In this document: one piece after another, positions 47,786 through 58,098 of the stretch | Numbering within the stretch: the first letter of the stretch is position 1 | Layout: each line of letters starts with the position of its first letter | Source: Zea mays | Taxonomy: Eukaryota; Streptophyta; Magnoliopsida; Poales; Poaceae | Direction: 5' to 3' | DNA: 64,000 nucleotides | Assembly: GCF_902167145.1 (NCBI RefSeq) | Contig: NC_050096.1 | Location: 156,301,825-156,365,824, forward strand | The notes under the pieces: model-generated | Told to the model about the DNA's origin: nothing | Databases searched by the model: none | The model's input: the letters and a program-made list of their open reading frames with translations, nothing else | Translations under genes and position numbers: made by a program

Positions 47786-49360
47786 CAAAATGGTGTAGTG
47801 GAGAGGAAGAATCGAACTCTGTTGGACATGGCAAGGACCATGCTTGATGAATACAAGACTTCGGATCGGTTTTGGGTCGAGGCGGTCAACACCGCCTGCT
47901 ACGCCATCAACCGGTTATACCTACATCGAATCCTCAAGAAGACATCATACGAACTCCTAACCAGTAAAAAGCCCAATGTTTCATATTTTAGAGTCTTTGG
48001 TAGCAAATGTTTTATTCTTGTTAAAAGAGGTAGAAAATCCAAATTTGCTCCTAAGGCTGTAGAAGGCTTTTTACTAGGATATGATTCAAACACAAGGGCA
48101 TATAGAGTCTTTAACAAGTCCTCTAGACTAGTTGAAGTTTCTTGTGACATTGTGTTTGATGAGACTAACGGCTCTCAAGTAGAGCAAGTTGATCTTGATG
48201 AGCTAGATGATGAAGAGGCTCCGTGCGTCACGCTAAGGAACATGTCCATTGGGGATGTGTGTCCTAAGGAATCCGAAGAGCCTCCACAAGCACAAGATCA
48301 ACCATCTTCCTCCATGCAAGCATCTCCACCAACTCAAGCTGAGGATGAAGCTCAAGATAATGAAGGAGAAGATCAAGAAGTTGAGCCACCTCAAGAGGAG
48401 AGCAATGATCAAGGGGGAGATGCCCATGATCAAGATGAGAAAGATGAACAAGTTCCAAGACCGCCACACCCAAGAGTCCACCAAGCAATCCAACGAGATC
48501 ACCCCATGAACACCATCCTCGACGATATTCAAAAGGGAGTAACTACTCGATCTCGTGTTGCTCATTTTTGTGAACATTACTCTTTTGTTTCCTCTATTGA
48601 ACCACACAAGGTAGAGGAAGCACTTTAAGATTCGGATTGAGTGGTGGCGATGCAAGAGGAGCTCAACAACTTCACTAGGAATGAGGTATGGCATTTAGTT
48701 CCACGTCCTAACCAAAATGTTGTAGGAACCAAGTGGGTTTTCCGCAACAAGCAAGATGAGCATGGTGTGGTGACAAGGAACAAAGCTCGACTTGTGGCCA
48801 AGGGATATTCACAAGTCGAAGGTTTGGATTTTGGTGAAACCTATGCACCCATAGCTAAGCTAGAATCAATTCGCATTTTACTTGCCTATGCTACTTACCA
48901 TGGCTTCAAGCTTTACCAAATGGATGTGAAGAGTGCCTTCCTCAATGGACCAATCAAGGAAGAGGTCTATGTTGAGCAACCTCCCGGCTTTAAAGATAGT
49001 GAGTATCCTAATCACGTATATAAACTCTCTAAGGCGCTTTATGGGCTCAAGCAAGCCCCAAGAGCATGGTATGAATGCCTAAGAGATTTCCTTATCACTA
49101 ATGGCTTCAAAGTCGGAAAGGCCGATCCTACACTCTTTACTAAAACACTTGAAAATGATTTGTTTGTATGCCAAATTTATGTTGATGATATCATATTTGG
49201 GTCTACTAACGAATCTACATGTGAAGAGTTTAGTAGGATCATGACACAAAAATTCGAGATGTCTATGATGGGGGAGTTGAATTACTTCTTAGGATTTCAA
49301 GTGAAGCAACTCCAAGAGGGCACCTTCATTAGCCAAACGAAGTATATTCAAGACATCTAA
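47786..49360 (+). pseudogene. Element B integrase C-terminal half and reverse transcriptase
   Basis: Resumes with QNGVVERKNRTLLDMARTML (integrase Glu). A long acidic linker (about 48200-48490) follows, then [55 protein letters not shown] and the catalytic YVDDIIFGS. Two in-frame stops, TAA 48626 and TGA 48638, lie just before RT; both fit single transitions (CAA to TAA, TGG to TGA). A frameshift at 49358 ends this part. Confidence 0.9.
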
Positions 49361-50112
49361 ACAAGTTTGGGATGAAGGATGCCAAGCCCATCAAGACACC
49401 CATGGGAACCAATGGGCATCTCGACCTCGACACGGGAGGTAAATCCGTAGATCAAAAGGTATACCGGTCGATGATAGGTTCTTTACTCTATTTATGTGCT
49501 TCACGACCGGATATAATGCTTTCCGTATGCATGTGTGCAAGATTCCAAGCCGATCCTAAGGAAGCTCACCTTAGGGCCGTAAAACGAATATTGAGATATT
49601 TAGTTTATACTCCTAAGTTTGGGCTTTGGTACCCTAAGGGATCCACATTTGATTTAATTGGTCATTCGAATGCCGATTGGGTGGGTGTAAAATTAATAGA
49701 AAGAGCACATCGGGGACTTGCCAGTTCTTGGGAAGGTCTCTGGTGTCTTGGGCTTCAATGAAGCAAAATTCCGTAGCTCTTTCTACCACCGAAACCGAGT
49801 ATATTGCCGCAGGCCATTGTTGCACGCAATTGCTTTGGATGAGGCAAACCCTTAGGGACTATGGTTACAAATTAACCAAAGTTCCTCTTCTATGTGATAA
49901 TGAGAGTGCAATCCGTTGAACATAACCGCACTAAACACATAGCCATTCGGTATCATTTTCTAAGGGATCACCAACAAAAGGGGGATATTGAGATTGCATA
50001 TATTAGCACCAAAGAACAATTATCCGATATCTTTACCAAGCCACTAGATGAACAAACATTTAACAAACTTAGGCATGAGCTAAATATTCTTGATTCTCAG
50101 AATTTCTTTTGA
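49361..50112 (+). pseudogene. Element B RT end and RNase H, frameshifted
   Basis: Three reading frames are used in turn: MKDAKPIKTPMGTNGHL with MIGSLLYLCASRPDIM (49372-49640), NRKSTSGTCQFLGRSLVSW with VPLLCDNESAI (49677-49915), and RTKHIAIRYHFLRDHQQKG to FTKPLDEQTF (49920-50112, stop TGA). A small deletion near 49917 removes the usual residues between SAIR and the His-rich motif. The gene is inactive. Confidence 0.9.
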
Positions 50113-50934
50113 TGTTTTGCACACATAGCTCATTACTATACCTTTGATCATATCTCTTTCATGTGCTATGACTAATGTATTCTCAAGTGTATCTCAAACC
50201 AAGTCATAGATTGAAAGGGAATTGGAGTCTTCGGCGAAGACAAAGGCTTCCACTCCACTCCATCAAATTACTCATCCTTCGCCGTCGCTCCGCGCAACTC
50301 TCCAACCTTGGTATAATCTTCACTCATATGTTATTTACCATAGGGAGAGAAAGTACAAGGGCTTATATTTCACTCAAGTATCCGTTTTTGGTGATTCATG
50401 CCAAAGGGGGAGAAAGTATTATCCCAAAGCAAAAGAACCGCACCACCACCAATTTTCAAAAATTTGAGTTAAGAAACGATTTTTCATTTAATGATTTTTT
50501 CAATCGATATCGTGCTTTTGATAAAATTTCAAATTGGTACAACCCTTTCAAAACTAATATCTAAAACCCTCTTGAACACTAAGAGGAGGATTTTATTGAG
50601 GGGGAGTTTTGTTTAGTCAAAGGAAAAGCATTTGAAACAGGGGGAAAAAATTTCAAATCTTGAGAATGCTTCTCAAAATCTTATTCATTTACCTTTGACT
50701 ATTTGCAAAAGGACTTTGAAAAGAATTTACAAAAAAATTTGCAAAAACAAAACATGTGGTGCAAGCGTGGTCCAAAAATTTTAAAAATAAAGAAACAATC
50801 CATGCATATCTTATGAGAATTTATTGGTTCAATTCTTAGTAACCTTTGCACTTACATTCTGCAAACTGGTTCAATTATGCACTTCTATATTTGCTTTGGT
50901 TTGTGTTGGCATCAATCACCAAAAAGGGGGAGAT
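50113..50934 (+). other. Element B 3' internal non-coding region and polypurine tract
   Basis: SIRE-lineage elements can carry an extra env-like ORF here, but I see only short ORFs (50175-50564, 50222-50467) in overlapping frames with no membrane segment. Purine-rich GAGGGGGAG near 50598 and AAAAAGGGGGAGAT at 50921-50934 are the probable tracts; the latter abuts the 3' LTR. Confidence 0.7.
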
Positions 50935-52140
50935 TGAAAGGGAATTAGGCTTACACCTTTTTCCTAATTGATTTTGGTGGTTGAGTTGCCCAACACAAAT
51001 AATTGGACTAACTAGTTTGCTCTAGATTATAAGTTCTACATGTGCCAAAGGTTCACAACAAACCAATAAAAAGACCGAGAAAGGATTCAAAAATAGAGAG
51101 CTAAAGTCAGCCGAAGTGTGCCCTGGTCTGGCGCACCGGACAGTGTCCGGTGCACCAGGGACTCCAACTCCGAACTGCTCACCTTCGGGAATTCTGGAGG
51201 CCACTTCGCTATAATTCACCGGACTGTCCGGTGGAGCACCGGACAGTGTCCGGTGGCGCACCGGACTGTCCGGTGTGCCAGGAGCAACGACTACTTCGCG
51301 CCAATGGTCGTCTGCAGAAGGCATTAAATGCGCTACAGTGCGTGCCAGAGTCAGAGCAGTGCCAGATAGCGCACTGGACACTGAACAGTGCCTGTCCGGT
51401 GCACCACCGGACTGTTCGATGGCCCAGAAGACAGAAGCTCCAACGGTCGGAATCCAACGGTTTGGTGACGTGGCAGGCGCACCGGACAGTGTTCGGTGGC
51501 GCACCGGACTGTCTGGTGTGCCATACGACAACAGCCTTCACCAAACGGCTAGTTTGGTGGTTGGGGCTATAAATACCCCCAACCACCCACCATTCATTGC
51601 ATCCAAGTTTTCTGACTTCCCACACCTTACAAGAGCTATAGCATTCAATACAAGACACACCAAAGAGATCAAATCCTCTCCCAAGTCCATAGATCATTCC
51701 AAATCAAATAGTGACTAGTGAGAGAGTGACTTGTGTTCATTTGAGCTCTTGCTCTTGGATTGCTTCTTTTTCTCATTCTTTCTTGTGATCAACTCAATTG
51801 TAACCAAGGCAAGAGACACCAATTGTGTGGTGGTCCTTGCGGGGACTTTGCGTCCCGTTTGATTGAGAAGAGAAGCTCACTCGGTCTAAGTGACCGTTTG
51901 AGAGAGGGAAAGGGTTGAAAGAGACCCGGTCTTTGTGACCACCTCAACGGGGAGTAGGTTTGCAAGAACCGAACCTCGGTAAAACAAATCCTTGTGTCTC
52001 ACTCTTTATTTGCTTGTGATTTGTTTTTCACCCTCTCTCTCGGACTCGTTCATATTTCTAATGCTAACCCGGCTTGTAGTTGTGCTTAAGTTTATAAATT
52101 TTAGATTCGCCCTATTCACCCCCCCTCTAGGCGACTTTCA
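50935..52140 (+). repeat. Element B 3' LTR
   Basis: 1206 bp, TGAAAGGG to GACTTTCA, then the GTGAC duplication at 52141-52145. TATAAATA at 51568-51575. It keeps 22 or so bases (CCAATAAAAAGACCG) that the 5' LTR lacks, and lacks one palindrome that the 5' LTR has. Confidence 0.95.
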
Positions 52141-52947
52141 GTGACAACCCGGGATAACAGTGCAACCATGAGGGTGGAATGGGATGCCCTTAGCTGATTA
52201 ATTAAAGGAACCAGAGGAGTAGTTGGCTTCATCATTGGGCCGTCAATGGGGTCCGAGCGTAGTACTTGCTCTGCCGAGGCTGGATGCAGAGGTACTTGAT
52301 TTGGTTTTGTTAGTCACCCTTACTTTGGGGAGATGTACTGTGTTTATCAAACTAGAGAAACCTAACGGGCGGCTATGACCTCTGGGAAATCTTTGTAAAG
52401 GCTACGTAGTGAGGCCCTGCTAGGTCACCTTGGTAGTGATCAATGGGGAGGCTAGAACCCCGGGCAGAATGGGAATCACGACTTGTGGGTAAAGTGTGCG
52501 ACCTCTAGAGAGTGTTAGAAACTGGTATATCAGTCGTGCTCACAGTTAAGAGCGGCCTTGGGAGTTATTTATTTCCTATGGTTTCTTATAAAAGCTGTAG
52601 GAAGTTAAAAAACCATAGGAAGTGTATGATTTTGGTGTAGTGGGTCCTCTTTGACTAGAAGAACTTTGGTTACTTTTATGATGATGATTAATGATGATGG
52701 TATAATTATAATGTTTGGTATTTCCTCTCAGAGGGAGTGATGTTGGGTAATAACTAGGTTTATTACTAAAATTTGGCTCTACTAATAGTTATAAATACCT
52801 GACCAACTAAAAGCAACTACTTAGCCTTAACTCCACATACAGCTAGTCCACTTTTGCCAAACGGGACATTTGCTAAGTACGTTGATGTGTACTCACCCTT
52901 GCTTTACAAACCACCCCACCCTAGGTTATCCCCGCTGTATTCAGTGC

Positions 52948-53010
52948 TCAGGAGGTGATGCTAGCAACATGGATGACTTTGAGGAGTTCCAGGACTACGA
53001 CGAGTTTTAG
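52948..53010 (+). other. 20-codon acidic terminal module in the LTR of element A
   Basis: Reads SGGDASNMDDFEEF and on through QDYDEF to TAG, after an acceptor-like GTATTCAG. LTR D has the same module on the minus strand at 53514-53576: six codons differ, four silently and two conservatively (Ser/Gly, Asp/Glu), with the same stop. Confidence 0.55.
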
Positions 53011-53221
53011 TTTATTTTAGTGGCAAACCCCTAGTCAGCTGCCTGTGTAGGCCTTATCTACTACGTTACGTATTTCCGCACTTTGATATTAATGTTAAAG
53101 ACTATGGCTATGTAATAGACTCTGTGGATGTCTTGGACATCTTGATGTAAATAAAGTACCTTTCTGCTATTTACTTTGAGCATTATGTGATGATGTCCAA
53201 TTATGTAATCGCTGTGTACGT

Positions 53222-53307
53222 GAGTTTCTAATCCTGGCACGTACATTGTTCGCATTCGGTTTGCCTTCACCGAATGCGAACAATGTACGTGCCAGGATCA
53301 GAAACTC
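53222..53307. repeat. Inverted-repeat junction between LTR A and LTR D
   Basis: The 38-base arms (53222-53259 and 53270-53307) differ at one base and are separated by TTTGCCTTCA. Homology continues outward for about 2 kb at lower identity, so this is the meeting of two related LTRs in opposite orientation. The spacer is the last 10 bases of LTR A that LTR D lacks. Confidence 0.85.
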
Positions 53308-53513
53308 ACGTACACAACGATTACATAATTGGACATCATCACACAATGCTCAAAATAAATAGCGGAAAAGGTACTTTATTACATCATGATGTCCCAGACA
53401 TCCACGGAGTCATTAACATAACATTGTAATTAACATTATCAAAGTGTGGAAAAAGCGAATGTAGCAGATAAGGCCTTCACAGGCAGCTGACTATGGGTTT
53501 GCCACTAACATAA

Positions 53514-53576
53514 CTAGAACTCGTCATAGTCCTGGAACTCCTCAAAGTCCTCCATGTTGCCTGCATCTCCTCCTGA
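53514..53576 (-). other. 20-codon acidic terminal module in LTR D
   Basis: SGGDAGNMEDFEEF and on to YDEF then TAG, preceded by GTGTTCAG-like sequence; counterpart of 52948-53010. Confidence 0.55.
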
Positions 53577-54566
53577 ACACTGAATACAGTGGGGACAACC
53601 TGGGGTGGGGGTGGTTTTTAAAGCAAGGGTGAGTACACATCAACGTACTCAGCAAATGTCCAGTTTGCCTAAATTGGACTGGCTGTATGTGGAGTTAAGG
53701 TTAAGCAGTTGCTTTTGGTCAAGTATTTATTACTAATAGTAGATCCAAATTTTAGTAATAAACCCAGTTATTACCCAAATGTTCTCCCTCCAAGAGGAAA
53801 TAACAAAGATCATAATTATAACCATCATCATTAACCATCATCTTAAAAGTACCCAAAGTTCTTCTAATCAAAGAGGATCCCAAGGCCGCTCTTAACCGTG
53901 AGCACGACATACCAGTTTCTAACATTCTGCATAGGTTGTATAGTTTACCCACGAGTCGTGATTCCCTTTCTGCCCGGAGAGCGCTACTCCCCATTGACCA
54001 CTACCTAGGTGGTTTGGCAGGGTAACACTACATAGCATTTACAAAGACTCCCCTGGTGCATTGCTGCTCGTTAGGTTTCGCCAGTCGTACAAACACAGTA
54101 CACCTCCCTAAGGTGGGTTACTAACAAAATCAAATCGAATGAACCTTGGCACCCACCCTTAGCAAAGCGAGCAATATGCCTGCCCCCCATTGACGGCCCT
54201 CTGGCAAAGCCAACTACCCCCCAGGTTCGTCTAATTATTCAGCTAAGGGCGTCCCATTCCACCCTCATGGTTGCACTGTTATCTCGGGTGGTCACTCAAT
54301 GAACAGGTCCTTACGAAGAGGTACTTATCGAACAACCTGAGTCCCCTAAAGTATCACAAGATCATCATCGGGATAGCATCATCGTATCATAAATATTCAC
54401 ATCATGTTCGTTGATTAAGTTAAAGCAATCATATAAAGCTAACCATAGTAACCCAAAAAGGTAAACAAGGATAAGGTAAATTCAGACCAGTTAATCCTTA
54501 GGTTTCAATAATGTAATGTGGGATAGTGAATTATAAAGTAAGTAGGACATACTAGGTCAGAGGACA

Positions 54567-54638
54567 CTTGCCTTCACCAGGTTGTTGCTCAGGAAGGTCT
54601 TCGGCAACACACTCAGGAACCACGGGTTGCTTGTCGTC
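54567..54638 (-). other. 24-codon acidic module in LTR D, open
   Basis: DDKQPVVPECVAEDLPEQ then GEGK; the only 24-codon copy here without a stop. Same length as in A and E, bounded by TTTATTTAG and GTGTCC. Confidence 0.55.
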
Positions 54639-56231
54639 TAAATAAAGCGATAATGCATTCAATAGATTTGGATAAAGACAAATGAACAACACACAATCAT
54701 GTACAAACAAGTGAACACATCTCACAGAACAGCATAGACTTAAGAGGTAGTTTAGGTTATAGGGTGAACTAACACATTTAGAAGTTTGCTATTCTCTAAG
54801 TGTTGTTTATCTCCATGATTACATAGTTTAAATTCCACTTATTTTAATGAGACACAAAAGCTATACCATGGATAAATCCATACATTACATATTATTAATC
54901 TCACAAGATTAAACATCTAATTACCACTAGGGTTTCCTTTTTATTTATCTTATTAAATAAATAAATTATTACATAAACTAATCTATAGCTTAGGCGTAAA
55001 ATTAGGATGTGCGGACAGTGAATGATCATAATTTATTTGGACAGAGAATAATCCTATGAACATTTTGCAATTTGAATCACTCAATTTGGATTTCATATGC
55101 AAAAGATATGAAATAAACAAGTTTTGAAGTTTAAAATACAAAATCAGGCCTAAATTTGTGATTAAATAAAAGTCCAGGGTTCAATCTGCAGGATTACAGG
55201 GCCTGCGCGCGAAAACCAAGAACGGCGGGTTGATTTCTAAAAAGTCGGGGGCCTCTTTAATAATTTTACCACGCGAAAGGGTATCGGGCTTTCTCGGCCA
55301 TCGAATCTCAGATCAAAGGCTGAGAATAGATCCTGCGGGTGATCATGGGCGCGGGCGCGGGCGCACACTAACCAGTGGGCCAGGGTGGTCAGCGACCGAG
55401 GGTGGGAGGCAGACTGGCCAGTCGGTGTAAACCCTAGTATAGAGTCCCCATGGCTCATGTCATCATTGATAATAATAAAGGAACTCTTTGGGTTATGTGA
55501 TTTATTCATGAGACATGTTTTCTTGCAAATAAATACCAAATACAAACACATGAACTCATGCATCATGCTGGACTTCCTTTGTTTGTGCATTAAAACTCAA
55601 ACAAATAAGTAAAACAAGCAAAACTTCAAAATCCAGTTTGAGGTTTTAAAATATGGGAACAAAGGAATTGAAGAATGAATAAAAAATAATAATATTAAAA
55701 ATACTAGTGAGATTGTGGCAAACATTGGTAGTACCATTCATATTAAAGTGCTATTAACATTTGAAAATTTGATATTCAAACCAGTAATTCAAATCTATTT
55801 TGAATTGTTGAATTTGGAAAATAGAAGAAAGAAGAAAAGAAAAAAAGGGCAAATAGCGCCTGGGCTCGATTCCTCACTTTCGGCCCACCTTAACTTTCCC
55901 CCTCTACGCGGCCTAGTTTGGGACGGCGCGCCGACAGGCAGAGCCCGCTCGTCAGGTGGGTGGCGCATTCGTCTTCAACTGAGTAGCGGGGCCATCTCGT
56001 CAGACCCAATCACCGCGACGCGTCCCTTGTCCTAAGGCGCCTCCAGGTTGGGTCCACCCGTCATTCCCTCAGACGCTCACGTTCTTCACTCGGGTGCCGC
56101 TGACCAGTAGGAACCTCTTGCGTGCCTGGGCACTCATCCTCCTTATCTCGGTGGCGCTCGTAACCGACCGCGCGAATCGCGCGCGCGCCAGCCCAAGCCC
56201 AGCAGGTTTGTTACACCGGCGTCTCCAGGGG

Positions 56232-56239
56232 TATAAATA
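56232..56239 (+). promoter_or_regulatory. TATA box of LTR E
   Basis: TATAAATA in a GC-rich context, followed about 290 bases later by a donor-like GTAATT near 56523. Confidence 0.5.
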
Positions 56240-57446
56240 TAATGTGTCGGGACCCTGTTCCCCTTCCCTCACCATACCGCAACCGCCGACCATAGAGAGG
56301 GAGGGAGAAAACACAGAGAAGTGGGCCGCAGTCGTGGGTTCTCGTCGGCGACGAGATTCGGGCTACAGCGTGGTTACCTGGGGTTGGTCAGGCCCTGTTG
56401 ATGCTCTATGAAGTGTTAATCGGAGGGACATTAGCTGAAGACCTGGGAATTCCTCGTCGGATGCGCACCGCCGCCACGGAGCGCCTGTTGCCGTGGCCGA
56501 GCTTCGTCACCGTACAATCGAGGGTAATTATTGCCTAATCACGTTCACGATACCGTGCGCTTCGCGTAGGACTCCTCGGGGTGGGTTTTGGGGCATTGGA
56601 CGGCCAGCGGGAGCTCGCCGGTGTGGCCGTCGTCGTACGCCGTGGGCGTGATCACGCGGTCCGACGTTGAGTAGAGAAGAAGGTCGCTAGCCGTTGGATG
56701 ACCACTGAACGGTTCGGATTACCCCGGGCGTACCAGTTCAGTTCAATGTCTCGGATCCGTCCGATTTAAATCGTGCGCATAGGATTCGATCTTAGGCATT
56801 TTTAATCTAGTCCGTTGGTTGCTAATCGAACAACCGCGGGCGCATACCGATTCAGTTCAGGTTGAATTTAATTGGGTCAGTCGATGCTAGATCGTGCGGT
56901 CCACAATACAAGATACCCCTTCGACGCAGACGTTTTACGAAAGATGTCTTGGACTTTTAGAAAATTAACCAGCGGTCCATAGTAGTGTTAGAATAATTAC
57001 GGTTTGGTCCTAACATTTTTGACTTCGTCCCTGAACTTCCTAGATTTATTGCGCGCAGCCCAAGGAATTGGAAAAACCGAGAGAAACTAATATAGAAAGT
57101 GATTTTTAATGTAAAAACAATTCCAGAATCTTGTTTAATCCCTAGAAAATTCATTTTAACTCTTTTTTAATTCATTTCAGTTGCAATAATTTTGTATTAA
57201 TATTGTTTATCACTTGGTAACTCTGTTTAGCCATGAAACATAGATTAAAATTATGTACTTAACTTATTCCATACAAAACACTTAATAACTTCGGAAAATC
57301 GTAACTCGATACCGTAACTCTGAATTTTGTGATTCTCGAACCGACGATCTCGTTACGATGTGTAGATTATTATCATGTATTTTGTACTCATGTTTGGTGT
57401 GATATTAATTTCTCATATACCATGTTTGTTTGTATTGCTTCGAGTA

Positions 57447-57518
57447 GACGAACAAGTGACTGAGGACCCAGGTGTTTAGTAGGAGGAAATTGCTGAGCAG
57501 GAGTTCGTTGAAGGCAAG
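57447..57518 (+). other. 24-codon acidic module in LTR E
   Basis: DEQVTEDPGV, two TAG codons, then EEIAEQEFVEGK. Exactly the length of the A and D modules, bounded by GAGTAG and GTTGTG. Confidence 0.5.
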
Positions 57519-58098
57519 TTGTGTTCTTGATCACTTCTATTTACCCAATAATGTTTATGTTAATCATTATGATCTGCATAGGTTAATTTTGATGGGACCC
57601 AATAGGTCACCCCAGTTTGACTATCTTTATACCTTGTTTAACACTAAACTTTTGGGTAGTACCTGCTATTGCTTTATGTGGTTTTGGGTATTAAGATACA
57701 CATTATTCATGATCATGCTTTTATTATCAATTTGTTATTTACTGTTTATGACAAGATGATTATGTTAATTGGAACATGGAGCGACCATCCGGGAAAACAG
57801 TGCTACCACAAGGGTGGTATGGGACAGCCTTGGCTAACTAATTAGGAAAGCTAGTGGAGGACTACCTTACCCGGAAGGGGCAAGGGCAGTAGGGAAGTGG
57901 TCGGTGTAGGGAGGTTCTCGGGTTGATTTTGCTGCGATGGCGGTCAGACGAGGGATTCCTGCATTGTGCTCTCTAGAAACTGTAGCATATTTTTCTGAAA
58001 CTAGTGAAACTTTGTAAAGGCCTCGTAGTGTTACCCTACCTTGCTTCCTTGGTAGAGGTGTATATGATTCATGACCCCTTGGCAGATGGGTAACATGA

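Larger units (their letters stand above)
20198..52140 (+). mobile_element. Element B: Opie/Ji-like Ty1/copia retrotransposon (SIRE/Maximus lineage)
   Basis: Two LTRs (20198-21405 and 50935-52140) both run TGAAAGGGAATTAGGC...GGCGACTTTCA. They are flanked by the 5-bp duplication GTGAC (20193-20197, 52141-52145). A PBS follows the left LTR, and AAAAAGGGGGAGAT precedes the right one. Domain order is gag, protease, integrase, RT, RNase H, as in copia. The body is split by element C (23876-46197) and by a small CACTA-like piece (47317-47785). Stops and frameshifts across pol make it non-functional. Without its insertions it is about 9.1 kb. Confidence 0.95.
2090..53269 (+). mobile_element. Element A: old Tekay-like Ty3/gypsy chromovirus, multiply interrupted
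   Basis: This is the outermost container of the window. Its own sequence is found at about 2090-4358, 13017-13630, 16693-20197 (less the 18190-19099 insertion) and 52146-53269; everything between is inserted DNA. Reading across the insertions gives RT, RNase H, integrase, a chromodomain-like tail, a purine tract at about 16788-16805 and a 3' LTR starting TGTAACACCC at 16806. Gag and protease are missing and no 5' LTR is recognisable, so the left end is truncated. The order RT-RH-IN-chromodomain and the long LTR (about 3.6 kb net) place it in the Tekay/Del chromovirus lineage. Nonsense codons, frameshifts and deletions show that it is dead and old. Confidence 0.8.
16806..53269 (+). repeat. Element A 3' LTR (interrupted), about 3.6 kb net
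   Basis: It starts TGTAACACCCTGAATTTGG at 16806 and appears to end with CA at 53269 (GGTTTGCCTTCA). Its own parts are 16806-18189, 19105-20197 and 52146-53269. The first part has a CT-rich microsatellite near 16865-16915 and a GC-rich segment (17130-18180) with GTAAG donor-like sites at about 17581 and 17757. The ORFs listed by any gene finder across 17063-18093 lie in overlapping frames and are not supported. Two short coding-like modules (19851-19922, 52948-53010) are described separately. Confidence 0.8.
53270..55435 (-). repeat. LTR D: minus-strand remnant related to the LTR of element A
   Basis: Reverse complement of this stretch aligns with 52146-53259, then 19105-20192, at roughly 80-90 percent identity by eye (for example CAGTGCAACCATGAGGGTGG and CGGCAACACACTCAGGAACC reversed). 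It lacks the 10 terminal bases and its distal 5' part. The right border with LTR E near 55435 is approximate. No gene apart from the two short modules. Confidence 0.8.
55436..58098 (+). repeat. LTR E: plus-strand chromovirus LTR remnant
   Basis: It resembles LTR A in layout: AT-rich 5' part, GC-rich middle with a TATA box at 56232, AT-rich stretch, acidic module at 57447, then the block CCGGGAAAACAGTGCTACCA near 57795 that corresponds to CCGGGATAACAGTGCAACCA at 52150 in A. Both ends appear truncated; the right end stops at 58098 where LTR F begins. ORFs at 55715-56411 overlap in two frames and are not supported. Confidence 0.65.

Noticed and set aside
47527..47892. 121-codon minus-strand ORF rich in Arg and Gly
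   Set aside because: It translates the CCG-rich tandem repeat and runs into copia integrase sequence on the other strand.
50175..50564. Env-like ORF downstream of copia RNase H
   Set aside because: Short, no signal peptide or membrane segment, overlapped by another frame.
53243..53286. A recent fold-back inversion at 53265
   Set aside because: Identity of the arms drops quickly away from the centre and many indels separate them, so the two LTRs are old separate copies; only local conversion remains possible.
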